Shown here piece by piece: positions 1 through 5,803 of a stretch of 5,942 bases of DNA; the first letter of the stretch is position 1, and each line of letters opens with the position of its first letter. A program made the translations under genes and the position numbers. A model generated the notes under the pieces. The model did not search any database. It saw nothing but the letters and a program-made list of their open reading frames with translations, and was not told the DNA's origin. Source of the stretch: Burkholderiales bacterium (GTDB taxonomy: Bacteria; Pseudomonadota; Gammaproteobacteria; Burkholderiales; Casimicrobiaceae); assembly GCA_025354075.1 (NCBI GenBank), contig JANXNO010000005.1, forward strand, positions 1 to 5,942. The letters run 5' to 3'.

Positions 1-1174
1 GATCGACGTTGGCTAGCGCCACCGCCAAGCCTTCGAGGATGTGGGCGCGGGCGCGGGCCTGACGCAGTTCAAACTGGGTGCGGCGCGTGACGACTTCGCG
101 ACGATGCAGGATGAACTGTTCGAGGAAATCTTTCAGATTGAGCAGCCGTGGACGCATGTCCACCAGCGCAATCATGTTCATGCCGAAGCTGTCTTGCAGC
201 TGCGTGTTTTTGTACAGATTGTTGAGGACGATGTCCGGGATTTCGCCGCGCTTCAGCTCGATGACGATGCGCATGCCCGACTTGTCGGACTCGTCACGCA
301 GGTCGGAAATGCCTTCAAGGCGTTTATCGCGAACCAGTTCGCCGATTTTCTGCAGCAGCGTCGATTTGTTGACCTGATACGGAATTTCGTCAACGATGAT
401 GGCCTGACGATCCGTTTTGCCAATCGGCTCAAAGTGTGTCCGCGCGCGCATGACCACGCGACCGCGACCGGTGCGATAGCCGTTGTAGACACCTTCGAGA
501 CCGTAGATGAAGCCGCCGGTGGGGAAATCTGGCGCACGGACGATTTCGATCAGCTCGTCAATCGTCGCCTCCCCGTTGTTCAGCAACAGCATCGTGGCGT
601 CAAGCACGTCTGACAAATTGTGCGGCGGAATGTTGGTGGCCATGCCCACGGCGATGCCAGACGAGCCATTGACCAGCAGATTCGGAAATTTGGCCGGCAG
701 AACGGTGGGCTCAAGCTCCTTGCCGTCGTAATTCGGCTGGAAATCGACCGTTTCTTTTTCCAGATCGCCGAGCATTTCCGCCGTGATCTTCTGCAAACGG
801 CACTCGGTGTAGCGCATCGCGGCGGCATTGTCGCCATCCACCGAGCCAAAGTTGCCCTGCCCGTCCACCAATTGATAGCGCATGGAAAAATCCTGCGCCA
901 TCCGAACCAGCGTGTCATAAATTGACGCATCACCGTGCGGGTGAAATTTACCCATCACCTCGCCCACCACACGGGCGCACTTCACATAGGGACGGTTGTG
1001 AACGTTGTTGGTCTCATGCATGCCGTACAGCACGCGGCGATGCACCGGTTTGAGGCCATCCCGCACATCGGGCAGCGCGCGCCCCACGATCACGCTCATG
1101 GCGTAATCGAGGTAGCTGGAGCGCATTTCCTGTTCCAGGCTGATCGGGAGGGTTTCTTTAGCGAATTGATCCAT
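1..1174 (-). CDS. gyrA: DNA gyrase subunit A, N-terminal part (runs off left edge)
   Basis: This is the catalytic subunit of the type II topoisomerase that introduces negative supercoils, acting with GyrB as A2B2 in the cytoplasm. The frame is open from ATG 1174 to base 2 (391 codons of a family about 800-900 aa long), so the rest of the breakage-reunion domain and the C-terminal beta-pinwheel lie outside. It aligns without gaps to E. coli numbering as I recall it: [29 protein letters not shown] near residues 19-47 in family form, HPHGD at 78-82, the DNA-cleaving Tyr122 in AAAMRYTE (codon 809-811), [10 protein letters not shown], and EIPYQVNK. These exclude ParC. Position 83 is Ala (codon 926-928) instead of the usual Ser/Thr, while Asp87 is kept. 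ATG 1174 gives the expected N-terminus ([17 protein letters not shown]). Only a weak AGGT lies upstream as ribosome site. It is divergent from ompA. Identification is essentially certain. Confidence 0.98.
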   Translation of the reverse strand, partial: MDQFAKETLPISLEQEMRSSYLDYAMSVIVGRALPDVRDGLKPVHRRVLYGMHETNNVHNRPYVKCARVVGEVMGKFHPHGDASIYDTLVRMAQDFSMRYQLVDGQGNFGSVDGDNAAAMRYTECRLQKITAEMLGDLEKETVDFQPNYDGKELEPTVLPAKFPNLLVNGSSGIAVGMATNIPPHNLSDVLDATMLLLNNGEATIDELIEIVRAPDFPTGGFIYGLEGVYNGYRTGRGRVVMRARTHFEPIGKTDRQAIIVDEIPYQVNKSTLLQKIGELVRDKRLEGISDLRDESDKSGMRIVIELKRGEIPDIVLNNLYKNTQLQDSFGMNMIALVDMRPRLLNLKDFLEQFILHRREVVTRRTQFELRQARARAHILEGLAVALANVD

Positions 1175-1230
1175 ATCGGGGGCGATTACCTGACAGTGAG
1201 TGCGAGAGCGACCAAAAGGGTCAACCCACT

Positions 1231-1236
1231 ATTTTA
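1231..1236 (-). promoter_or_regulatory. Possible gyrA -10 element
   Basis: On the minus strand this reads TAAAAT, one mismatch from TATAAT, about 57 bases upstream of the gyrA ATG. The hexamer 17 bp further upstream (TAGGCG) is a poor -35 and there is no TGn extension, so the call rests on the -10 alone. A short inverted repeat (GACC-N5-GGTC, 1210-1222 approximately) lies in the would-be leader. The true gyrA start could be elsewhere in 1180-1300. Confidence 0.25.
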
Positions 1237-1273
1237 GTCGGCTATCGAATCTTCGCCTAGACGGCACGTAAGT

Positions 1274-1299
1274 TGTGTCGGAGTTGCGTAACTGACACA
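1274..1299. repeat. 26-bp imperfect dyad, operator-like
   Basis: The sequence is TGTGTC-gg-AGTT-GCGT-AACT-GACACA: ten complementary pairs around a 4-base centre, broken only by two unpaired G's in the left arm. It lies between the divergent gyrA and ompA genes, about 48 bp upstream of the ompA -35 and beyond the candidate gyrA -10. No T-run follows it, so it is not a terminator. The position suits a dimeric regulator, but I do not recognise a known consensus. Confidence 0.45.
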
Positions 1300-1346
1300 G
1301 GTTGGTAGGCGTTTGTAGGACAAGTGCGATACATGACAGATGCGCG

Positions 1347-1376
1347 TTGCCAGCCCCAAAAGGGCAGTGGTATATT
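1347..1376 (+). promoter_or_regulatory. Sigma70 promoter for ompA
   Basis: The -35 is TTGCCA (1347-1352), then an 18-bp spacer, then the -10 TATATT (1371-1376). A TG at 1368-1369 adds an extended -10. Transcription would begin near 1383, giving a leader of about 95 nt before the ompA ATG. The combination of a good -35 and an extended -10 fits the high expression usual for this outer-membrane protein. Confidence 0.7.
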
Positions 1377-1385
1377 GCGTCAGGA

Positions 1386-1440
1386 GGGGGCTTTGCAGTC
1401 TGCCGCTGTATGGTTGTGCAGTGGGTAGCGTAAAGCCACC
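1386..1440 (+). promoter_or_regulatory. Possible 5'-proximal stem in the ompA leader
   Basis: GGgGGCTTT (1386-1394) can pair with AAAGCCaCC (1432-1440): eight pairs with one G/A mismatch, enclosing about 37 nt in which GCA (1395-1397) can also pair with TGC (1417-1419). The stem would start within a few bases of the predicted transcript 5' end. In E. coli a 5'-terminal stem-loop is known to stabilise ompA mRNA; a similar role here is inference from position only. Confidence 0.35.
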
Positions 1441-1477
1441 GTGACATCGACTCAAGCCTTCAAGGGGTAAAAAATCA

Positions 1478-2239
1478 ATGAAACTTCGTTTAATCGCTAG
1501 CGCTGTCTCGGTTGCAGTAGTGGCGCTTTCCGCGAGCGTAGTGTTCGCTCAGGCCAATCCGGCCAACAGCGCCTACCTGCTGTCCGCCACTGGCTCAGCT
1601 GAGAACAACGTCGTACGTAGCGGTCGCTACGGCACGAACAACGCATCGTGCAATCTGTGCTGGCGCACCGGCTTCTGGACCCCTGCAATGGCCATCGCCG
1701 AATGCGATCCAGATCTGGTGAAAAAAGCAGCACCGGCACCTGTTGCCCCCGCCGCACCCGTTGCTCCAGCCGCTGCTGCCGAGCCAACACCCGCACCTGC
1801 TGCTCCTGTGGCCCCGGCCGCTCCGGTGATGCCTGCTGCACCCGCTGTGCAGAAGATCACGCTGGCGTCCAAAGCGCTGTTCGACTTTGATAAGGCCATC
1901 CTCAAACCTGAAGGCCAGGCCGTTCTTGATCGTGAAATCGTTTCGCGCATCAAAGAAGTGCAAAAGCTTGAACTCGTTCTGGTCACCGGCCACACTGATC
2001 GCCTTGGCTCACAAGCCTACAACCAGAAGCTCTCCGAGCGTCGTGCGGCTGCAGTTGCCGCGTACCTGGCTGGCAAGGGCGTAGCCAAAGACAAGATCGA
2101 AACACTCGGCATGGGCAAAACCCAGCCAGTGCCAGGCGTTGTTTGCAACCAGTCAAACCGCAAGGCTCTGATCGCTTGCCTGCAACCGCATCGTCGTGTT
2201 GAAGTCGAAGTCAAGGGCGAAATCGTTATCCGTAAATAA
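1478..2239 (+). CDS. ompA: OmpA-family / RmpM-like peptidoglycan-binding outer-membrane protein
   Basis: This 253-aa secreted protein should link the outer membrane to peptidoglycan from the periplasm. Residues 1-24 form a Sec signal peptide (basic MKLR, hydrophobic core, VFA/Q cleavage). Residues 45-76 hold a short VVRSGRYG...CWRTGF...AEC segment typical of betaproteobacterial OmpA and close in layout to Neisseria RmpM. Residues 84-123 are an Ala/Pro-rich linker. Residues 126-250 are the OmpA C-terminal domain, with GHTD (Asp174) and NQKLSERRA (Arg189) as the diaminopimelate-binding pair. Cys223 and Cys234 match the E. coli disulfide. There is no eight-stranded barrel and no lipobox, so contact with the outer membrane must come from the short N-terminal segment or partner porins. 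The start is fixed by AAGGGG at 1462-1467, ten bases before the ATG. It has its own promoter and terminator, hence is monocistronic. C58 adds a third N-terminal cysteine (with C61 and C76). Confidence 0.93.
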   Translation: MKLRLIASAVSVAVVALSASVVFAQANPANSAYLLSATGSAENNVVRSGRYGTNNASCNLCWRTGFWTPAMAIAECDPDLVKKAAPAPVAPAAPVAPAAAAEPTPAPAAPVAPAAPVMPAAPAVQKITLASKALFDFDKAILKPEGQAVLDREIVSRIKEVQKLELVLVTGHTDRLGSQAYNQKLSERRAAAVAAYLAGKGVAKDKIETLGMGKTQPVPGVVCNQSNRKALIACLQPHRRVEVEVKGEIVIRK

Positions 2240-2256
2240 CGGTTAGCGCTCGCTAG

Positions 2257-2283
2257 AAAAACCCCGCTCCGGCGGGGTTTTTT
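2257..2283 (+). terminator. Rho-independent terminator of ompA
   Basis: ACCCCGC (2261-2267) pairs perfectly with GCGGGGT (2272-2278) around TCCG. The stem can be extended by A-T pairs from the flanking A-run, and six T's (2278-2283) follow. It begins 17 bases after the ompA stop. The A-run before the stem could let it work in both directions, but no minus-strand gene ends here. Confidence 0.93.
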
Positions 2284-2360
2284 GTTGGTACGCGCTGCCG
2301 AGCGCATGATTTTTCGCCCTGATGCGCAGGGCAGGTTTTACCGATGGATGCCTGTCGCCT

Positions 2361-3695
2361 ATGTCAACCCTAATTTCTGCCCGCTGGCTCATCACACCGA
2401 CCGACAACGGCGTTCAAACTTTCGAAGACGGCGCTTGCCTGATCGGCGCGGATGGGCGCATCAGGGCTGTCGGCAAAAAGGTAGCATTGCTGCAACTACC
2501 CGAAGCAGCCCTCGCCGAACATGTGGATCTTCCGAACCACCTACTCGCGCCCGGCCTGATCAACGCCCACTGCCACAGCGCCATGACCTTGCTGCGCGGC
2601 GCGGCGGATGATCTGCCGCTTCAACGCTGGCTTAACGAGCGCATCTGGCCGATGGAAGGGGCACTGGTCGACGAACATTTCGTTCAGGTAGGCACCCAGC
2701 TCGCCGCTGCTGAAATGCTGCTCGGCGGCACCACCACCTGCGCCGACATGTACTTCTACTCCAGAGCCGCCGCACAGGCGTTCCTGAGCTTCGGCATGCG
2801 TGCCGTAATGGCATTGCCCGTCATTGACTTCCCGACCCGTTACGCCACCGATGTTGACGCCTACATCAGCCTTGGCCTGTCCGTGCGCGATCAATTTATC
2901 GACGAACCGATGCTGTCGTTCGCGCTCGCCCCGCACGCTCCGTACACCTGCAGCGACGCTACATTTCAGCGCGTGCTCGCGTTCGCCAACGAACTGGGCA
3001 TTCCCGTACACACGCACCTGCAAGAAACCGCGCAGGAGGTCGTCGATGCCATCGCGCTGACTGGCGAACGTCCTGCTGCGAGACTCGCCCGACTCGGCGT
3101 GCTCGGGCCGGATTTTTTCGCCGCACACTGCGTTCATCTCGACACGTCTGACATTGCCCTGCTTGCGCAATACGGCTCATCGGTCGTGCATTGTCCTTCG
3201 TCCAATTTGAAGCTGGCCAGCGGTCTTGCGCCCATCGCACAGCTGCTTGCCGCGGGCGTCAACGTCGGGCTCGGCACCGACGGCGCAGCCAGCAACAACC
3301 GCCTCGATATGTTTGAAGAAATGCGCCTCGCCGCCCTGCTCGGCAAAGTGCAGGCCAATGACGCCTCAGTGGTCACGGCCGCGCAGGCGTTCACCCTCGC
3401 AACCCTCGGCGGCGCCCGTGCCACGGGCCTCGCCACAGTCGCAGGCTCGCTTGAGGTCGGCAAAGCGGCCGATCTGATCGCCGTGTCGCTCGAAGCGCCA
3501 GGCATGCAACCACTGTTCGATCCTGTCTCGCACTTCGTTTACACCGCGTCGCGCGCCAACGTCACGCACGTGTGGGTTGCCGGCAGTCCTCGGGTCAGCA
3601 ACGGCAAACTGCTCATGAGAGCGGCTCGTGCAATGGCAGAATTAGCGCCACAAATTTCAGCGTTCAGCGAACGCGTCACCGCATTGCGAAATTGA
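2361..3695 (+). CDS. mtaD: Amidohydrolase, TRZ/ATZ family: probable MTA/SAH deaminase
   Basis: This 444-aa metal-dependent deaminase belongs to the cytosolic amidohydrolase family whose characterised members convert 5'-methylthioadenosine and S-adenosylhomocysteine to the inosine derivatives, or act on triazines and guanine. Visible residues: metal ligands His70 and His72 in NAHCHSAMTLLRG, His219 in HTHLQET with Glu222 as proton shuttle, and Asp307 in GLGTDGAASNN; Glu99 (PMEG) and His192 (APHAPYTCS) fit the substrate-binding positions of the MTA/SAH group. The C-terminus returns to the small beta-sandwich (GKAADLIAV...VTHVWVAG). Length matches the family at about 440 aa. I chose ATG 2361 because SARWLITP should lie within ten residues of the start; the in-frame ATG 2322 would add 13 unconserved residues. 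No clear Shine-Dalgarno is seen. It ends 8 bp before ubiG, so the two form an operon. Family is certain, exact substrate less so. Confidence 0.85.
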   Translation: MSTLISARWLITPTDNGVQTFEDGACLIGADGRIRAVGKKVALLQLPEAALAEHVDLPNHLLAPGLINAHCHSAMTLLRGAADDLPLQRWLNERIWPMEGALVDEHFVQVGTQLAAAEMLLGGTTTCADMYFYSRAAAQAFLSFGMRAVMALPVIDFPTRYATDVDAYISLGLSVRDQFIDEPMLSFALAPHAPYTCSDATFQRVLAFANELGIPVHTHLQETAQEVVDAIALTGERPAARLARLGVLGPDFFAAHCVHLDTSDIALLAQYGSSVVHCPSSNLKLASGLAPIAQLLAAGVNVGLGTDGAASNNRLDMFEEMRLAALLGKVQANDASVVTAAQAFTLATLGGARATGLATVAGSLEVGKAADLIAVSLEAPGMQPLFDPVSHFVYTASRANVTHVWVAGSPRVSNGKLLMRAARAMAELAPQISAFSERVTALRN

Positions 3696-3703
3696 TTTAC
3701 CCC

Positions 3704-4423
3704 ATGCAGCACACCGACAAAAACACCGCCAATACTGATCCTGCCGAGCTCGCAAAATTCTCCGCGCTCGCCAGCCAATGGTGGGACACACAAGGCAAAT
3801 TTCGCCCGCTGCATGACATCAACCCGCTGCGCCTCGCGCTGATTGATCAGGCGAGCGGCGGCGTCAAAGGCAAACGTGCCATCGACATCGGCTGCGGCGG
3901 CGGGCTCGTGTCCGAAGGTTTGGCCCGAATGGGCGCACAAGTCACAGGCGTCGACATGGCGAGCAAAGCGCTGGCGGTTGCAAAGCTTCACGCGCTAGAA
4001 GCCAACATAGTCGTCGACTACCGCGAAGCCACGGCAGAAGCCATGGCTGCCGAATTGCCCGAACAATTTGACGTCGTCACCTGCCTCGAAATGCTTGAAC
4101 ACGTGCCCGACCCTGCGTCTGTCGTGAACGCTTGCGCCAAGCTCGCCAAGCCCGGTGCCACGCTTTACTTCAGCACCATATCGCGCACAGCAAAGGCGTA
4201 CGCATTGACCGTGCTGGGCGCTGAATACATCCTGGGCCTGCTACCGAAAGGCACCCACGAATACGGCAAATTTCTGAAACCCTCAGAACTCATCAATTTC
4301 GCCCGCAGCGCAGGATTACAGCTGGTTGAAATGCGCGGCATGGAGTACAACCCGTTCACTCACATCGCGAAATGGAAAGACGACACCACGGTAAATTACC
4401 TCATCGTGTGTCGCAAGACTTAA
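3704..4423 (+). CDS. ubiG: Ubiquinone biosynthesis O-methyltransferase
   Basis: UbiG carries out both SAM-dependent O-methylations of the ubiquinone ring, in association with the inner membrane. The protein is 239 aa (E. coli UbiG is 240). The N-terminus FSALASQWWDTQGKFRPLHDINPLR is diagnostic in its residues 19-43. SAM motif I is DIGCGGG (61-67), the acidic end of strand 2 is in GVDMA (82-86), and EMLEHVPDP (129-137) carries the Glu/Glu/His group (E129, E132, H133) linked to metal binding in UbiG. The GAEYILGLLPKGTHEYGKF stretch (172-190) corresponds to the membrane-contacting insert of the E. coli enzyme. ATG 3704 lies 8 bp past the stop of the deaminase gene; there is no convincing ribosome site, so translational coupling is likely. 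The frame is open to 3572, but that extension would overlap the upstream gene and is unconserved. UbiG releases SAH, a likely substrate of its operon partner. Confidence 0.96.
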   Translation: MQHTDKNTANTDPAELAKFSALASQWWDTQGKFRPLHDINPLRLALIDQASGGVKGKRAIDIGCGGGLVSEGLARMGAQVTGVDMASKALAVAKLHALEANIVVDYREATAEAMAAELPEQFDVVTCLEMLEHVPDPASVVNACAKLAKPGATLYFSTISRTAKAYALTVLGAEYILGLLPKGTHEYGKFLKPSELINFARSAGLQLVEMRGMEYNPFTHIAKWKDDTTVNYLIVCRKT

Positions 4424-4467
4424 CAGCTTTTGGCTCGAAGTACCGTAAAACCTGGGCATAGAGCGAT

Positions 4468-4499
4468 AAAACGTCAATTATCGATAAACGGCGTTTTTT
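4468..4499 (+). terminator. Probable weak terminator after ubiG
   Basis: AAAACG (4468-4473) pairs with CGTTTT (4492-4497), followed by a six-T run (4494-4499). The 18-base loop contains the self-complementary TTATCGATAA (4478-4487). The stem is short and AT-rich, so termination may be partial. A near direct repeat, CGATAAAACG (4464-4473) and CGATAAACG (4482-4490), overlaps it. The remaining spacer up to the tRNA promoter (4500-4610) shows no gene or recognisable RNA. Confidence 0.5.
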
Positions 4500-4611
4500 G
4501 TTGTTTAGCCCAAATGGAATAGGCGTTTAAGAATAAAGCTGTACGTCTCGTAATGCGCGCGAAACCGGCCAATCCACGCCCCGCATCGCGCCACCGAAAC
4601 AGCCTCGTCCT

Positions 4612-4620
4612 TGGTAGAAT
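4612..4620 (+). promoter_or_regulatory. Extended -10 promoter for tRNA-Val
   Basis: TGG-TAGAAT: the -10 TAGAAT (4615-4620) is preceded by an extended-10 TG at 4612-4613. It ends nine bases before the mature tRNA 5' end, so the transcript would start only about 2-4 nt upstream of the tRNA. The -35 region (about 4592-4597, CACCGA) is poor, leaving the extended -10 as the main signal. Confidence 0.6.
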
Positions 4621-4629
4621 TTAAAGATT

Positions 4630-4704
4630 GGGCGGTTAGCTCAGCGGTAGAGCACTGCCTTCACACGGCAGGGGTCACTGGTTCGAACCCAGTATCGCCC
4701 ACCA
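4630..4704 (+). tRNA. tRNA-Val (anticodon CAC)
   Basis: The 75-nt cloverleaf is complete. The acceptor GGGCGGT pairs with ATCGCCC (one G-U), the D-arm is GCTC-AGCGGTA-GAGC, the anticodon stem CTGCC/GGCAG encloses the loop TTCACAC with anticodon CAC (4662-4664), the variable loop is GGGTC, and the T-arm is ACTGG-TTCGAAC-CCAGT. The discriminator A and the CCA end are encoded. It reads valine GUG codons. It is a single-gene unit with its own promoter and terminator. Confidence 0.97.
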
Positions 4705-4721
4705 ATAATCGTTGCGGAATC

Positions 4722-4756
4722 AAGGACTTGAAGCCATCGCTCAAGTCCTTTTTTTT
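4722..4756 (+). terminator. Rho-independent terminator of tRNA-Val
   Basis: AAGGACTTGA (4722-4731) pairs perfectly over ten bases with TCAAGTCCTT (4741-4750) around a nine-base loop, followed by eight T's (4749-4756). It begins 17 bases after the CCA end. An open frame passes through it towards the next gene, which argues that the true start of that gene is downstream. Confidence 0.96.
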
Positions 4757-4834
4757 GACGACGCGATCAAGGATGCGCTGCTACGCATTAAACTTTCCCG
4801 AGTCGCACAGCGCACTTCAGGCGCAAATTGCAAA

Positions 4835-5329
4835 ATGCCCAACCCCGCAAAACTCATTTTTATGTGTGGCAAGATGGCCGCTGGCAAATCGACGCTCGCT
4901 GCGGAGCTGGCTGAACGGGAAAGCGCTGTCCTTCTGGTGCAGGACGAGCTTCTGGAGCGCTTGTTTCCTGGCGAAATCACTGACATCCCGGGTTTCGTCA
5001 AGTACTCGTCGCGACTTATGGCGGCAATTGCGCCTGTCATTGCCGCTTTGCTGGCAAAAGGCGTGTCGGTGGTGCTCGATTTTCCCGGCAACACGACTGC
5101 ACAACGTGCATGGTTTCGGCAATTATTTGAAGGCGCAAATGCGCAACATGAACTGCATTTTGTCGACGCCCCGGATGCCCTGTGCAAACGTCAACTCAAG
5201 CATCGAAGCAGGCACCTTGCTCCCGACACAGCGTGGACGACGGACGCTGAGTTCGAAGCGATCACCGCTTATTTTCAGCCACCGTCGACTGATGAAGGCT
5301 TCAATGTCATTTATTACAAACGTGCCTGA
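4835..5329 (+). CDS. P-loop ATPase/kinase, AAA_33-like, unknown substrate
   Basis: This 164-aa soluble protein belongs to the small P-loop kinase-like family usually annotated AAA family ATPase; members resemble chloramphenicol phosphotransferase and zeta-type kinases in fold, but no substrate is established. The Walker A is GKMAAGKST (12-20) just after strand KLIFMC. VQDELLERLFPGE (35-47) carries Asp37/Glu38 in the place of the catalytic acid of related kinases. The second acidic strand is VSVVLDFPGNT (77-87, Asp82). LCKRQLKHRSR (117-126) is an arginine-rich lid candidate, and FQPPSTDEGF (147-156) is the conserved family tail. ATG 4835 places strand 1 at the N-terminus; the open frame reaches back to 4712 but crosses the tRNA terminator. 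The ribosome site is weak (CAGGCG about 13 bases upstream). It lies 30 bp upstream of the GNAT gene, so they are probably co-transcribed. I see no promoter that I trust in 4757-4834. Confidence 0.85.
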   Translation: MPNPAKLIFMCGKMAAGKSTLAAELAERESAVLLVQDELLERLFPGEITDIPGFVKYSSRLMAAIAPVIAALLAKGVSVVLDFPGNTTAQRAWFRQLFEGANAQHELHFVDAPDALCKRQLKHRSRHLAPDTAWTTDAEFEAITAYFQPPSTDEGFNVIYYKRA

Positions 5330-5359
5330 CGCTGAACAGCGCCGGGCGCGTTCGCTTGC

Positions 5360-5803
5360 ATGCTGATCCGTAACGCGGTCGCCGACGACTTCGCGCAGAT
5401 CCTCGCACTCAACGAAGGATCCGTCCGGTTCCTAAGCCCACTGAGCCTTGAACGGCTGACGGCGCTGCACGCGCAGGCGGCCTACCACCGCGTCGTCACG
5501 ACTGACCAGCAGCAGGTTCAAGCGTTCCTGCTTGCGCTGCGCGAGGGTGCCGACTACAACAGCGTGAACTACCGATGGTTCGCTGATCGCCTGCCACAGT
5601 TTTTGTACATTGACCGCGTCGTTGTCTCGACCGCTGCCCGGGGAAAAGGCTACGGCCAACGGCTGTACGAAGACCTGATTGCTTACGCACAAACAACGCG
5701 TGTCACGCCGATCACCTGTGAGTTCGATATTGAGCCGCTGAACGCGTCGTCACAGCGCCTACATCAAGCCTTCGGCTTGGTGCTGAATATTTCGGGTAAT
5801 TAA
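5360..5803 (+). CDS. GNAT-family N-acetyltransferase with replaced C-terminus
   Basis: This is a predicted acetyl-CoA-dependent acyltransferase of the COG3818-like GNAT type; its substrate is unknown. MLIRNAVADDFAQILALNE is the usual strand 1/helix 1. YHRVV near 42-46, the FLLALREGADY segment (56-66) and the NYRWFADRLPQFLYIDRVVV segment (70-89) are family-typical, and RGKGYG (94-99) is the acetyl-CoA pyrophosphate loop. EFDIEPLNASSQRLHQAFG (121-139) is motif B. After FG139 family members continue for roughly 20-25 residues (VG...GGKK.VSLQ); here the frame instead reads LVLNISGN and stops. The DNA from about 5778 reads well as another gene on the other strand, so the last eight codons are foreign and the gene is truncated. 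No ribosome site is clear; the gene follows the P-loop gene by 30 bp. Family call is firm; whether the truncated product folds is doubtful. Confidence 0.85.
   Translation: MLIRNAVADDFAQILALNEGSVRFLSPLSLERLTALHAQAAYHRVVTTDQQQVQAFLLALREGADYNSVNYRWFADRLPQFLYIDRVVVSTAARGKGYGQRLYEDLIAYAQTTRVTPITCEFDIEPLNASSQRLHQAFGLVLNISGN
5776..5781. other. Breakpoint joining two unrelated truncated genes
   Basis: Left of about 5778 the plus strand matches the GNAT family up to AFG; right of it the minus strand matches prolyl oligopeptidase down to YSAP. Neither gene has its proper sequence on the other side. No inverted repeat, target duplication or insertion-sequence end is visible, and no GATC lies at the join (nearest to the left at 5710-5713). 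Confidence 0.7.

Noticed and set aside
41..613. Plus-strand 190-aa open frame at the left end
   Set aside because: It is antisense to gyrA, whose minus-strand translation is conserved throughout; its product matches nothing recognisable.
1234..1455. Two overlapping minus-strand frames of 72-73 aa in the gyrA-ompA spacer
   Set aside because: They cover the ompA promoter and leader, have no ribosome site and no recognisable protein features.
1595..1995. Minus-strand frames of 114-132 aa opposite ompA
   Set aside because: They are shadows of the Ala/Pro-rich coding sequence; glycine/alanine-rich low-complexity products are expected there.
2322..2360. Upstream ATG giving a 457-aa deaminase
   Set aside because: The extra 13 residues are unlike the family N-terminus, and MSTLISARWLITP already supplies the expected first strand.
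2541..3170. Minus-strand 209-aa frame
   Set aside because: It lies wholly opposite the deaminase gene, which has all its metal-binding motifs in the plus frame.
3572..3703. 44-codon N-terminal extension of ubiG
   Set aside because: It overlaps the end of the upstream gene in another frame, and MQHTDKNT gives the normal UbiG length of 239.
4712..4834. 41-codon upstream extension of the P-loop gene
   Set aside because: It begins at a TTG inside the tRNA 3' flank and crosses a ten-pair terminator with eight T's, so transcripts from the tRNA would seldom reach it; the family starts just before the Walker A strand.
4611..5366. 251-aa plus-strand frame containing the tRNA
   Set aside because: It translates the tRNA and its terminator and then an out-of-frame reading of the P-loop gene.
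4835..5803. Toxin-antitoxin interpretation of the P-loop kinase (zeta-like) plus GNAT pair
   Set aside because: There is no small antitoxin or DNA-binding partner; both proteins look like stand-alone enzymes of widespread chromosomal families.
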